NCBI RefSeq assembly: GCF_903819335.1
Contig: NZ_CAIJDE010000058.1
Span: 119,013 to 183,012 of the forward strand
Reading direction: 5' to 3'
DNA: 64,000 nt
From: Flavobacterium panici
GTDB taxonomy: Bacteria; Bacteroidota; Bacteroidia; Flavobacteriales; Flavobacteriaceae
The translations under genes were made by a program, and so were the position numbers. Positions within the stretch are counted from its first letter, which is position 1, and each line of letters starts with the position of its first letter. The notes beneath the pieces were generated by a model. That model worked only from the letters and a program-made list of their open reading frames with translations. It was not told where the DNA came from and did not search any database. This document shows, in pieces, positions 18,843 to 27,576 of the stretch.

Positions 18843-19017
18843 ATGAAAAAAACTAACTTTCTATTTCATTTTTCTTATTCGAATAATACCTCATTCAACA
18901 AATCTACCTTCCCCAGGTTTACCCGATGAATCAGTTAAAGCTCCTATTGACTCAATGCTTTTTTTACTATTTACAGGAGGTATCGGATTTGATAGTTATC
19001 ATTTTAAAAAGAAATAG
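18843..19017 (+). pseudogene. Small C-terminal-anchored membrane protein, frameshifted in an A-run
   Basis: ATG at 18843 is followed by seven A. Read as it stands the frame stops after 28 codons. With six A, the reading becomes MKKLTFYFIFLI..., continues through NLPSPGLPDESV, and ends with a hydrophobic helix (PIDSMLFLLFTGGIGFDSYHF) and KKK before the stop at 19015-19017, 57 residues in all. The 'PGLPxD...hydrophobic helix...KKK' ending is one I recognise from many short flavobacterial proteins. The break is therefore a one-base change in a homopolymer: a mutation, a phase-variable site or a sequencing error. It sits 49 bases upstream of a T9SS cargo gene. Confidence 0.65.
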
Positions 19018-19066
19018 ACTTTAAATTTAAAATGCGCCATAGTATTATAATTTAAACCAAAAGAAT

Positions 19067-19882
19067 ATGAAAAAAACTTTACTATTAATCTCTGTTTTGC
19101 TTTCTTTTCAATGTTTTTCACAAATACATATTAGTGCCAATACACCTATCTATAATGGTAATGGTGACAATTATGATGGACCGCCTCCCCCGCCTCCCCT
19201 AATTCCTTATTTTAAGCTCAATACTATAATAAACGATGAGTTTACAAGAGAGCTTAAATTAGTTTTTGCTTATGAAGCAACAGACGGCGTCGATAGTAAT
19301 TTCGATGTAAAAAATATGGATGGAGATTATCCTCAGGACATTTCTTTCTGGATTGAAGACGGAGATTACGTAATTCAGGGACTCAGTTTCAATTTATTCA
19401 AAAGAATTCCACTCTCTGTAAAAGCAGCTGTAAGTACAAAATTTAAATTTTACATATCTGAAAATGACGGCTTTGATGATAGACAGCCAATTTATATATA
19501 CGATGCACTTGATGGGTCTTACCATGATATTAGAAACACCCCATATCAAGTTGTAGTTGCACCCGGAAAAGATACAGAACGATTTAAAATAAGCTTTACT
19601 AATAATACAACGTTGGCAACAAATAATGCAGTCAGAGGCATTTTTTTTATTAGTCAGGACAATAAAAACCAGGTTTTAAATGCCACAAATCCAAATAATG
19701 AAATTATGAAATCATTTGAGCTTTATGATATTCTTGGAAGGACTGTTATTTCAGAAGATAATTTAGGCACCCAACAAAACTTTAGCTTTTCAACTTCAGG
19801 GTTAAGTGCCGGGATATACATCGCAATATTCAAAGCGGCCGATGGTGCAAATATCACTCAGAAAATCATTATTTCTAATTAG
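19067..19882 (+). CDS. T9SS type A sorting-domain protein of unknown function
   Basis: 271 residues. Signal peptide to about residue 19 (FQCFSQ). A proline run (DGPPPPPPL) near residue 45 precedes a beta-rich middle part that I do not recognise. The last 70 residues are a T9SS type A C-terminal sorting domain: KSFELYDILGRTV, LSAGIYIAIFK and a final QKIIISN. It should therefore be exported by the type IX system and attached to or released from the surface. It probably shares a transcript with the frameshifted small gene upstream. No catalytic residues are apparent. Confidence 0.88.
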   Translation: MKKTLLLISVLLSFQCFSQIHISANTPIYNGNGDNYDGPPPPPPLIPYFKLNTIINDEFTRELKLVFAYEATDGVDSNFDVKNMDGDYPQDISFWIEDGDYVIQGLSFNLFKRIPLSVKAAVSTKFKFYISENDGFDDRQPIYIYDALDGSYHDIRNTPYQVVVAPGKDTERFKISFTNNTTLATNNAVRGIFFISQDNKNQVLNATNPNNEIMKSFELYDILGRTVISEDNLGTQQNFSFSTSGLSAGIYIAIFKAADGANITQKIIISN

Positions 19883-20160
19883 AGTAATTAAAAATTCAGT
19901 ATAACAATAATCAGTTAGGAGCCTGTTTTTTTTGAAAGCTAAATATCAGTTAACTGAAATTTTACGATTTATTGAAATTGCCCTCACATACTTATACTTT
20001 TTAGAAATATTTCTGTGCTGTTATAAAACTGCAATACATTGAAAAAATAAAATATTATTTTTTAATTTAACTAAATGAGTTAAAAATTGTCAAATCACAG
20101 GGCAATAAAATCTATGCAAAAAAACTTTTATACCTACATTTTTACACCTAATAATTGGAT

Positions 20161-21093
20161 TTATTTTAGATTATTGTATACTCTCTGGAGAAGGGATTTA
20201 TTCCTCTCCAAGTAAGTTTTTAGCGATTCAGGCTCAATTCCTAAACCTGCTGCTTCTTGAGGGTCAACTTTATACCCTTCCACATTCTGCCAGATAAAAG
20301 CTTCGGTCCCCCATTTAAACAACCCGCTGTCGGTGGCTTGCTCATCCGTTATACTAATGGCCTCAAATTGCTTACCAGTAACGCTTGAAAGCGCATCTGC
20401 AACCTCTCCCATTGTAAGTGAATCTCCCACAATAGCGAATTCTTTCTTGTTGAATTTGTCAGGCTCTGCAAATGCCTCAGCTGCAAAACGACCAATATCT
20501 TCAGGAGACACCCAGTCTATTTTTGTATCCGGCGCAGTTGGACTCATTATTTTACCCTCCGAAATAGTAGGAAACATCCACTCATTTTTAGGAGGAAGCA
20601 GGTTTACCATGATAAACGGAGGTTTTATGATTGTCCAGAAGGTAAATCCGGCATCTTTAACAACGTTTATAGCTGCAGCTTTCTCTTCCCAGTAAAGCGG
20701 CTCCCATCTGCTTTTATCCCAGTCCGCAAAGTTTTGATGATCTCCCGCGCGGGCAACAGAGGTGTGAACTATCTGCTGAATCCCAGCGGCTTTTGCTGCA
20801 GCAACCAGATTTTTTGCATGTCTAGTTTCCTCTCCCTTATTTCCAGGATGGGACCCCATTTGCATCGAGAATACGCCTGTTGCACCTTTAGCGGCTTCAG
20901 TCAGACTTTCTAAATCATCGAACGTCGCTTCAGCTAATTCAACATTCCTTGCAGCGAGTGCTTTTGCAGCTTCACTGTTCTTATTTCGTACAATAGCCCT
21001 CACCGCTATATTTTTAGCTAATAATGCTTCAATCACTGCTCCTCCCTGAGTACCTGCCGCGCCAGCTACCATTATTAATGATTTATCTTTCAT
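20161..21093 (-). CDS. NmrA-family NAD(P)-binding oxidoreductase
   Basis: 310 residues. The N-terminal Rossmann signature GAAGTQGG (residues 11-18), then VIEALLAKNIAVRAIVRN, the NmrA/quinone-oxidoreductase-2 pattern. A QIVHTSVARAG strand follows, and the protein lacks the YxxxK of classical SDRs, which is normal for this family. It may sense the NADP redox state or reduce quinones. It is divergent from an HxlR repressor with a palindrome in the shared intergenic region, a common arrangement for redox- or electrophile-controlled reductases. No signal peptide, so cytoplasmic. Confidence 0.92.
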   Translation of the reverse strand: MKDKSLIMVAGAAGTQGGAVIEALLAKNIAVRAIVRNKNSEAAKALAARNVELAEATFDDLESLTEAAKGATGVFSMQMGSHPGNKGEETRHAKNLVAAAKAAGIQQIVHTSVARAGDHQNFADWDKSRWEPLYWEEKAAAINVVKDAGFTFWTIIKPPFIMVNLLPPKNEWMFPTISEGKIMSPTAPDTKIDWVSPEDIGRFAAEAFAEPDKFNKKEFAIVGDSLTMGEVADALSSVTGKQFEAISITDEQATDSGLFKWGTEAFIWQNVEGYKVDPQEAAGLGIEPESLKTYLERNKSLLQRVYNNLK

Positions 21094-21112
21094 ATTTTTA
21101 TAATTTAATTTT

Positions 21113-21144
21113 TTTGTAAATTTACGCCGTAATTGGTTTACAAA
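21113..21144. promoter_or_regulatory. Nested palindrome between nmrA-like and hxlR-like genes, candidate HxlR operator
   Basis: Outer arms TTTGTAAA (21113-21120) and TTTACAAA (21137-21144) are exact reverse complements, and an inner TTACG-C-CGTAA palindrome lies between them. The element is centred in the 71-base gap between the two divergent starts. HxlR-type proteins bind as dimers to such sites and often repress both directions. On the minus strand a TATCTTTTG box, one base longer than the TAnnTTTG consensus, overlaps the right arm. Confidence 0.6.
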
Positions 21145-21164
21145 AGATACCAGTTACCTAAAGG

Positions 21165-21515
21165 ATGCCAGATATACAAAAAGATAATTCAGAAAATGCA
21201 CAGCAGATCAAGCATTTGCAGGATGCCCTATACGTGATAAGCGGGAAATGGAAACTCCCCATATTGACAGCTGTGCACCAGGGTAACAGCCGATTCCGTG
21301 ACATACAGAGGAGTGTGAACGGCATCACAAGCAAAGTACTGTCAAAGGAACTTAAAGAACTGGAACTAAACAAGCTCATTTTGCGCAGGGTCTATGATGA
21401 CTCACCTCCGACCGTTGAGTATACAGCTTCGGTGTATTGCGATACGCTGCACAATATGATCTCCGAAATGATTGAGTGGGGTAAAAACCACCGTGACAAG
21501 ATCAGGGAAGTTTAA
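21165..21515 (+). CDS. HxlR-family winged-helix transcriptional regulator
   Basis: 116 residues, normal for the family. Signature blocks: LQDALYVISGKWKLPIL, RFRDIQRSVNGITSKVLSKE and ELEELNK-type wing (LELNKLILRRVYDDSPPTVEY). The usual redox Cys near the N-terminus (C in 'CP..' of HxlR/YodB proteins) is not present, so sensing may use another ligand. Likely represses itself and the divergent NmrA-type gene through the palindrome at 21113-21144. Confidence 0.93.
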   Translation: MPDIQKDNSENAQQIKHLQDALYVISGKWKLPILTAVHQGNSRFRDIQRSVNGITSKVLSKELKELELNKLILRRVYDDSPPTVEYTASVYCDTLHNMISEMIEWGKNHRDKIREV

Positions 21516-21924
21516 TAAATAATAGGACTGCTTTGATGTTAGAGATAATGCCGCCATATGCTCTTTTAGAAATTATAAGTATAAGGTCTTACATCAGCAT
21601 ATTATTTACAGTCAAAGTTTTGTATTAAAATCATTTCCAAAAAAATAGATACGCCCTTTCCCTATTAGCTCCGATAGCAGTGAAAATCCTTTTGTGCTGG
21701 TGTTCGGTGCAAAAGATTGCTTCGCCAGTTCGCTGCGCTCGGGTGGAACGTATAGTGGAAAGAGCTCCAAAAAATAATATCATATAAAATTGACCCTGGA
21801 TACTATAGACCGGGTTTTCGACAGCCCGAAGTTTTATAAAGTTCCCTGCGCAGCCTGAAACTAAATTAGCCAAATCAGTTATATGAACGCGCAAGGTCAA
21901 ACACGCAGACTAAAAAGCAATCCT
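21516..21924. other. 409-base intergenic region with a coding-like GC-rich stretch
   Basis: On the minus strand 21631-21900 is an open frame with a TTG start that reads GEAIFCTEHQHKRIFTAIGA near its end. It has no recognisable domain. The core (about 21640-21770) is GC-richer than its surroundings and includes CGAGCGCAGCGAACTGGCG. I recall similar stretches recurring in flavobacterial genomes downstream of unrelated genes, so a dispersed repeat is as likely as a gene. I do not call it a CDS. Confidence 0.35.
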
Positions 21925-22425
21925 TTACCCCTTTCCGACATTCTTTTCCGAAACAAAAAATAAATTTCTCACCGGACCCAATAAGGCTTTTGCCCAGTGC
22001 AGAAGAAAGACTTTTTTCAGCAGCAGCACAAAAGCGTTAAAAGAATTTGGTTTCTGCACATAAAGGTCTGCCCCTTTAGCAAAGGCATCTTCAATATCGG
22101 CAGGATGATCCCAGGTGGAGAGCATAACGGTGGGAATGCCACGAAGATCATCGTCTTTCTTTATTTCTTCCAGCGCCTTTTTGCCCCCTTTAACGGGCAT
22201 ATTGACATCTATAAAAATAATATCGGGATCGCTCTGAGATTCATCCCTGAGCGTATCGAGGAGCTCCTGCCCATTTTCAACGGTCGTTACCTCAGAAGCA
22301 ATCTGCGCTTCATCCAGGGCATCGATGAATAATTCCTGGTCTTCGGTATCATCCTCGGCCAGCAGAATTTTTATCGGCTCTTTTTCTTTTGGGCTTTCAG
22401 CATCCGGATTCTCAGCACTTATCAT
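21925..22425 (-). CDS. Single-domain response regulator with C-terminal extension
   Basis: 166 residues. Receiver fold from about residue 17: LLAEDDTEDQE, phospho-Asp in IFIDVNMPVKGG (about 75), switch Ser in VMLSTWD, Lys in YVQKPNSF. The last 30 residues (LHWAKALLGPVRNLFFVSEK) extend past the domain and are partly hydrophobic. No cognate kinase is adjacent; the nearest is the PAS kinase at 25.3 kb. Orphan Rcp1-like regulators are frequent in this window. Confidence 0.9.
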   Translation of the reverse strand: MISAENPDAESPKEKEPIKILLAEDDTEDQELFIDALDEAQIASEVTTVENGQELLDTLRDESQSDPDIIFIDVNMPVKGGKKALEEIKKDDDLRGIPTVMLSTWDHPADIEDAFAKGADLYVQKPNSFNAFVLLLKKVFLLHWAKALLGPVRNLFFVSEKNVGKG

Positions 22426-22621
22426 ATTGAAGCGGTTTTATAATTTCCAAATGTACTAAAAATGCCCAAATGAAATTATGCCGTACAAAATTAATGGTCA
22501 AAGGATCTCATTTTACAAACCCTTTTAAACTGCGGAATATTGAAAACAGCATTATGCCAGTACAATATACCCCCTGCTGTAAAATAATCCACAGGCTAAG
22601 CCCATGTTATCCGACAATCCC

Positions 22622-24034
22622 TTAAATTAGTTTTTTAAGCATGCCGTTAAATATAAATCCATGAAACGGCAGCACGGCATACCAGTATAGTCTTCCCATA
22701 AGCCCGCGGGGCTTAAAAGTGGCCGCCTGATATAAGGTATTGTTGATTATTTTAAATTCCAGCCAGGCTTCGCCGGGAAGTTTCATCTCGGCATATAAAA
22801 CCAGTTTGCCCTGCTTTTTATCGGCGTATACAACCCTCCAGAAATCCAGCGCATCCCCTGCATGTATTTCCTTTTTATGTGTCCTTCCCCTCCTTGTGCC
22901 TACACCGCCAAAAATCTTATCGATGAACCCGCGCAGCTCCCAAAGCCAATCGGCATAATACCATCCTGTGTCCCCACCTATGGACCAGATCCGTGCGATG
23001 GTATATTCCCTGTTTATAATTGTTCTTTTTCTTCTGTCAATATAACAGCCTCTTTTTGGAACCTTTAAATATTGAGAAACATTTCCTCTAAATTGCCCGC
23101 TTACTTGTGAATCTTTCCAGCTCGAAATAATATCATCATCACTGATCTTTTTCAAAGCCCTTTCTAAAGCCTGCCGGTAAGAGATCGGTGTAACTCCCAG
23201 TAAATTATTAATTCTGTTATCTCCGCAGATGACTTCCACTTTCATGCTGCTAACCAGCGCCGAGGCCAGCTTAAAAGAAGTTGACGTCACAAAATACAGC
23301 CAGTAAGACGATAATTTCGGGGTCATCACCGGTACGGTGTAAATGTATCTTTGGAGTTTTTTTACTCTGGCAAACTCCAGCAGCATTTCCTTGTAGGTCA
23401 AAATATCAGGTCCCCCGATATCAAAACTTTCATTATAAACTGCCGGGTTTAACAGCGAGCGGATTAAAAATTCCAAAACATCGCTGATGGCAATCGGCTG
23501 GCATTTTGTATTGAGCCATTTAGGGGTAACCATAATGGGCAGTTTATCCACCAGATCGCGTATTATTTCAAAAGAGGCGCTTCCTGATCCTACTATTATT
23601 CCCGCCCGAAGTACAGTTAACGGCACTGCTGCGGTCTTTAAAATATCTTCCACCGCCTTTCTTGATGATAAATGTTTGGATAGTGATTTATCATTTACAA
23701 TTCCGCTGAGGTAAATAATCTGTTTTGCATTTGTCTGGTTTATTTTTTCAATGAAATAATGTGCCGAAATGCTTTCCAATTCATCATAATTGGAAGCGCC
23801 GGACATGGAATGGATCAGGTAATAAGCTGCATCTATATCATCAGGGATATTTTTAAGACTTTCCGGATCCAGAAAATCAGCTTCAATGACCTGTATTTTA
23901 TTTTTAAACTGTTCAGGAAAATAAAACCTGTTTTTATCCCGGACGCAGCAGACCACCTCATTTCCGTGGTCCAACAGCAAGGGCAGCAGCCTCTTGCCGA
24001 TATAACCTGTAGCACCTGTTAATAGAATTTTCAT
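22622..24034 (-). CDS. NAD-dependent epimerase-type SDR with DUF2867 domain
   Basis: 470 residues. Residues 1-230 are an atypical/extended SDR fold with GATGYIGKRLLPLLLDHG (residues 7-24), AAYYLIHSMSG and VLRAGIIVGSGSASFEI. Residues about 320-470 match DUF2867 (GGDTGWYYADWLWELRGF, GDALDFWRVV, PRGLMGRLYWYAVLPFH). This fusion is a known family of unknown substrate. It is 12 bases after a short SDR gene on the same strand, so both belong to one transcript. Cytoplasmic or membrane-associated; the reaction is unknown. Confidence 0.92.
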   Translation of the reverse strand: MKILLTGATGYIGKRLLPLLLDHGNEVVCCVRDKNRFYFPEQFKNKIQVIEADFLDPESLKNIPDDIDAAYYLIHSMSGASNYDELESISAHYFIEKINQTNAKQIIYLSGIVNDKSLSKHLSSRKAVEDILKTAAVPLTVLRAGIIVGSGSASFEIIRDLVDKLPIMVTPKWLNTKCQPIAISDVLEFLIRSLLNPAVYNESFDIGGPDILTYKEMLLEFARVKKLQRYIYTVPVMTPKLSSYWLYFVTSTSFKLASALVSSMKVEVICGDNRINNLLGVTPISYRQALERALKKISDDDIISSWKDSQVSGQFRGNVSQYLKVPKRGCYIDRRKRTIINREYTIARIWSIGGDTGWYYADWLWELRGFIDKIFGGVGTRRGRTHKKEIHAGDALDFWRVVYADKKQGKLVLYAEMKLPGEAWLEFKIINNTLYQAATFKPRGLMGRLYWYAVLPFHGFIFNGMLKKLI

Positions 24035-24046
24035 CTCTGAGCTGTT

Positions 24047-24730
24047 TTACAATTTAAAGCTTACCAAACCATAATCCATCGCGAAAATCTGGCCTGAAAT
24101 TGATGCTGCATCTTCAGAAATAAGATACCCTGCCATACGGGCCACCTCTGCGGGCTTGAGGTAATTTTTCAAGGGGTGGCGCTCGATCATATTTTCTTTC
24201 ATACGGTCGTTTCTTAAAATAGATCCCGACAAAGAAGTCTCTGTAATAGTCGGGGCAATACCATTGATACGAATTAACGGGGCAAGTTCGGCACCTAGCG
24301 ATTTAACCAGACCCTCTACTGCTGCCTTAGAGGCCGCAATACTGGAGTGAAAAGGCATTCCGAGCTTTGCCGCAACGGTACTGAATAAAACAATAGAAGG
24401 GTTTTCCCCTTTCTTTAACGCAGGCAGATAATGCTGAATCACTTTGACGGCACCCATCACGTTAATTTCAAAATCTTTTCTGAAATCATCCAGGCTTAAG
24501 CCCAGAATGGGTTTGAGGTTTATGGACCCCGGACAATACACCAGGGCATCTATACTTTCAAATTCAGGCAAAGCATCACGGAGCACATCAACTGAAAAAT
24601 GAATTAAATTTGGATGAGTAATATCGGGAGCTGTCCTGCTGATATTGATTACCTTATAATTTTCCAGCTGCTGCACTAAAACACCATTACCGATTCCTTT
24701 ACTGCCGCCAACAATTACAATAGTTTTCAT
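24047..24730 (-). CDS. SDR-family protein lacking the catalytic Tyr
   Basis: 227 residues. Rossmann signature GGSKGIG (8-14) and a YCPG block where NNAG is usual. The catalytic Ser is present in VLFSTVAA, but the YxxxK motif reads IAASK, with Ile in place of Tyr. A small SDR subgroup with SIAASK-like motifs exists, so this may be a divergent enzyme, not a dead one. It is the first gene of a two-gene unit with the DUF2867 protein. Confidence 0.9.
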   Translation of the reverse strand: MKTIVIVGGSKGIGNGVLVQQLENYKVINISRTAPDITHPNLIHFSVDVLRDALPEFESIDALVYCPGSINLKPILGLSLDDFRKDFEINVMGAVKVIQHYLPALKKGENPSIVLFSTVAAKLGMPFHSSIAASKAAVEGLVKSLGAELAPLIRINGIAPTITETSLSGSILRNDRMKENMIERHPLKNYLKPAEVARMAGYLISEDAASISGQIFAMDYGLVSFKL

Positions 24731-24978
24731 TTTTTTAAAGATTTAGAATTAAAGAACCGTTCTGATTGTTTCTGCTATGATTTTCAAGAAAATAAGATAT
24801 TATTTATTAAATATCAAAAAGACCAAAGGGGTATTTCATATAAGATAATATCTTAATGTTAAAGATAATAATTGTTTAACTATTTTTAATAAATATTAAA
24901 CAAATTAAAAACTATTTTATTTAACTTCGCTATGCTCTCCTTAATTCCCTATTGGGAATCCCTCAAAAAAATACAATT

Positions 24979-25272
24979 ATGAAAAAAGTAAAACGGCAAT
25001 TTCCCGATCGTGACCTGGATCGAATCATTGAAATGGGATGGGAAGACAGAACCCCTTTTGAGGCCATTGCATATCAGTTTGAGCTTCAGGAAGCTGATGT
25101 AAAAATTTTAATGAAGAAGGAACTCAAACCCGGCAGCTATAAACTTTGGCGCAAAAGGGTAGAAAACTGTCAAACAAAGCATCTGCGGAAACGCAGTGAC
25201 GCAATTAAACGCTTTAGATGCAGCGAGCAGCGGGCCATTTCCAATAACAAAAAATCGAAGCAGAAACAATAG
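24979..25272 (+). CDS. TIGR03643-family small basic protein
   Basis: 97 residues from the ATG at 24979. An in-frame ATG at 24952 would add nine residues, but the MKKVKRQFPDRDLDRIIEM start matches the family. Blocks DRIIEMGWEDRTPFEAI and LKPGSYKLWRKRV are typical of TIGR03643. A helix-turn-helix-like arrangement is visible (FEAIAYQFELQEADVKIL) and the C-terminus is strongly basic, so nucleic-acid binding is possible. A TAACTTCG box lies about 50 bases upstream. Function is not established. Confidence 0.85.
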   Translation: MKKVKRQFPDRDLDRIIEMGWEDRTPFEAIAYQFELQEADVKILMKKELKPGSYKLWRKRVENCQTKHLRKRSDAIKRFRCSEQRAISNNKKSKQKQ

Positions 25273-25308
25273 AAACAATCAACTGTATTATTGGAATTAT
25301 GATAAAAA

Positions 25309-26895
25309 ATGCAGAATTCATGTAACTATAAACATTTAAAAGCCAATAGCTTCGTCATTAAAACTATACCAATCAAATCTAACGCTATGTACCGTAATCC
25401 AGGGCTTCTACAAAATATAATTGATGCTATCCCTCTTCCCGTCGGAGTGTATGTGGGAGATAATTTAGAAATTGCACTGGCCAATGATGCCATGATCAAA
25501 ACATGGGGCAAAGGAAATGATGTACTTGGAAAAACCTATCTCAGTGTTGTTCCTGAAATTGAAAACCAGCAGATTCTCGATGAGGCCCTTGGCGTTCTCA
25601 AAACCGGAACAGCCTTTCATGCTGTGGGCAGAAAAGTAGATCTGGTCATGCAGGGAATTATGACCGAACATTACTTTAATTATAGTTTTATTCCGCTCTT
25701 TGACGAGCATGGAAAAGTCTATGGCGTGCTTAACACCGGCGCTGACATCACGGATCTGCACAAAGCAAAAGAAGAAACCCTGAAAGCGAATGAAAAATTA
25801 ACCATAGCCATACAAAGCTCCGGGATAGGAAGTTATGAAATAGACCTTGAGACCAAAAAAATCAAGACTTCAGCAAATTTCAATACGATCTGTTCCATTG
25901 GAAGCGAAACAACAAATGACGATTTAATTTCAAAACTTCATCAAGAGGACCTCCCGGCGCGCGAAAAAGCACACCAGCAGGCTGAGGCAACGGGAAAAAT
26001 ATGTTATGAGGCAAGAATTTTAAATGATAACGGCTCCTACCGCTGGGCTAAAATCAATGGAAAGATTATCAAGGACAAGGACGGGTCTGCAAAGACCATC
26101 ATTGGGATTGTTCAGGATATACATGAGCATAAGGAATTTCAGGAAGAACTAAAAAAGCAGGTCGCAAGCCGCACAAATGAGCTCACGCGTTCTAATAGCG
26201 ATCTGATGCATTTTGCCAGCGTAGTAAGCCACGATCTTCGAGAGCCGCTGCGAAAAATTAAATTTTTCAATACCCTTTTACGAAATGACATAGAAGACAA
26301 TGTTAATGAGAAATCTAAAAAATACCTTCATAAAGTAAGCCAGTCTGCCCAGAGAATGGAAAATATTATAGAGGGAATTTTGACCTATTCCACCCTTGAC
26401 AAAACTTCACAGTTTATAGAAACAATTACTCTTAATGAGGTTATTGAAGACATAAAAATAGACCTCGAGCTCATAATAAGAGAAAAAGGTGCTATTTTAG
26501 TTACTTCTGATCTTCCGCAGATTCAGGGAGCGCCGATTTTAATTAACCAGCTTTTCTATAACCTGATCCAAAATGCCCTGAAATTTTCCAAAGCGGGCGA
26601 GCCTCCCAGAGTTATCATAACAAGCAGCATCATCAATAGTGACGGCCAGGATTTTGTACAGATAAAAATAAAGGATAATGGTATTGGAATTGATCCTAAA
26701 TTTGCAGAAAAGATTTTTACGGCATTTGAAAGACTGCATTCTAAAGATCAGTACGAGGGAAATGGCTTGGGTCTTGCCCTGTGCAGAAAGATTGCCGAAA
26801 GGCATAATGGCAAAATAACTGCAGCCGGAGAAAAGGACAACGGCGCCGAATTTACGGTGACACTTCCTTTAAAACAAAAAACCGATACGCTGTAG
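25309..26895 (+). CDS. PAS-domain sensor histidine kinase
   Basis: 528 residues from 25309; a start at 25387 (MYRNPGLLQNIIDA) is equally plausible and begins right at the first PAS domain. Two PAS domains (about 32-145 and 155-275, the second with a RWAKINGKIIKDKDGSAK PAC motif), a short coiled coil, HisKA with VVSHDLREPLRK (His about 303) and a HATPase with NGIGIDPKFAEKIF and GNGLGLALCRKIA. No membrane segment, so a soluble kinase. It lacks an adjacent receiver in the same direction; the orphan regulator at 21.9-22.4 kb is the nearest candidate partner. Confidence 0.92.
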   Translation: MQNSCNYKHLKANSFVIKTIPIKSNAMYRNPGLLQNIIDAIPLPVGVYVGDNLEIALANDAMIKTWGKGNDVLGKTYLSVVPEIENQQILDEALGVLKTGTAFHAVGRKVDLVMQGIMTEHYFNYSFIPLFDEHGKVYGVLNTGADITDLHKAKEETLKANEKLTIAIQSSGIGSYEIDLETKKIKTSANFNTICSIGSETTNDDLISKLHQEDLPAREKAHQQAEATGKICYEARILNDNGSYRWAKINGKIIKDKDGSAKTIIGIVQDIHEHKEFQEELKKQVASRTNELTRSNSDLMHFASVVSHDLREPLRKIKFFNTLLRNDIEDNVNEKSKKYLHKVSQSAQRMENIIEGILTYSTLDKTSQFIETITLNEVIEDIKIDLELIIREKGAILVTSDLPQIQGAPILINQLFYNLIQNALKFSKAGEPPRVIITSSIINSDGQDFVQIKIKDNGIGIDPKFAEKIFTAFERLHSKDQYEGNGLGLALCRKIAERHNGKITAAGEKDNGAEFTVTLPLKQKTDTL

Positions 26896-26992
26896 CAATT
26901 GAAATTTACAACTTCACCCGTTAGAGGAATTTTACAATAACAGCAATCTGTCTGATAAAATAATATTAGACAGCTTCATAAATACATCTTTT

Positions 26993-27459
26993 TTATTTTG
27001 CATTCCTGTAAATTTCAATCTTGCCAATCACATCAAAATCCAATGTATAATTGAGAGCAGGCTGATAATTTTCATCGGTGAGGACAATTTTCATAACCTG
27101 ATGAATTGTAGGATGAGTGTCTGTATCTGCATTTTTGAAATAACAGGATAAAATGACAATATTCCCTTCGGAACATTATTGTTTATAAAAAAATAAAATT
27201 CTTCTATTTTAGTGGGCTCCACAAATGACTGACCTGAAAAGTTAAGTGGATTTTGCCCTATAAAGGCCTGAAACTGCTCAAGCTCAAGAATATTAAAGGA
27301 AAGTGCCTTCAAACTGGAACTATCGGCCTTGTCAAGTCTGAACCATTTGAGATTTAGAATTAACCTTTTAGAATTAAAACTATAGTTAAAATATGCCAGC
27401 TGTGTATTGATGGGTATACATGAAGACGTTCCTTTGTTAAATTTAATTCTCCTATTCAA
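26993..27459 (-). pseudogene. Unrecognised gene broken by a one-base deletion
   Basis: Two minus-strand frames join into one sensible protein of about 155 residues. The first (27459 down to about 27171) reads LKWFRLDKADSSSLKALSF and TKIEEFYFFINNN. The second (about 27170 down to the stop at 26993) reads EGNIVILSCYFKNAD, MKIVLTDENYQPALNY and FDVIGKIEIYRNAK. Inserting one base after CC at about 27169-27171 gives VPEGNIVIL without a stop. The first frame opens only with TTG after an upstream stop, so the 5' end may also be damaged. I recognise no family. Confidence 0.6.
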
Positions 27460-27576
27460 TTTTTAAAAAGAAACAGTCCTGAAGCGGAGTAAAAATTAAT
27501 TGAATCTTAAGCAATTAAAAAAAATAAGAATCGCAACAATGCGTTATTTCGTATATACCTAAAAACAGACTGCAAA

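Noticed and set aside
21631..21900. 89-residue minus-strand frame as a gene
   Set aside because: It starts only with TTG and has no domain; the sequence looks more like a dispersed element, so it is given as a finding.
23281..24022. Plus-strand frames antisense to the DUF2867 gene
   Set aside because: Shadows of a well-supported gene, with no protein pattern.
24952..24978. ATG at 24952 as start of the TIGR03643 gene
   Set aside because: It lies too close to the upstream promoter-like box and adds nine residues not seen in the family.
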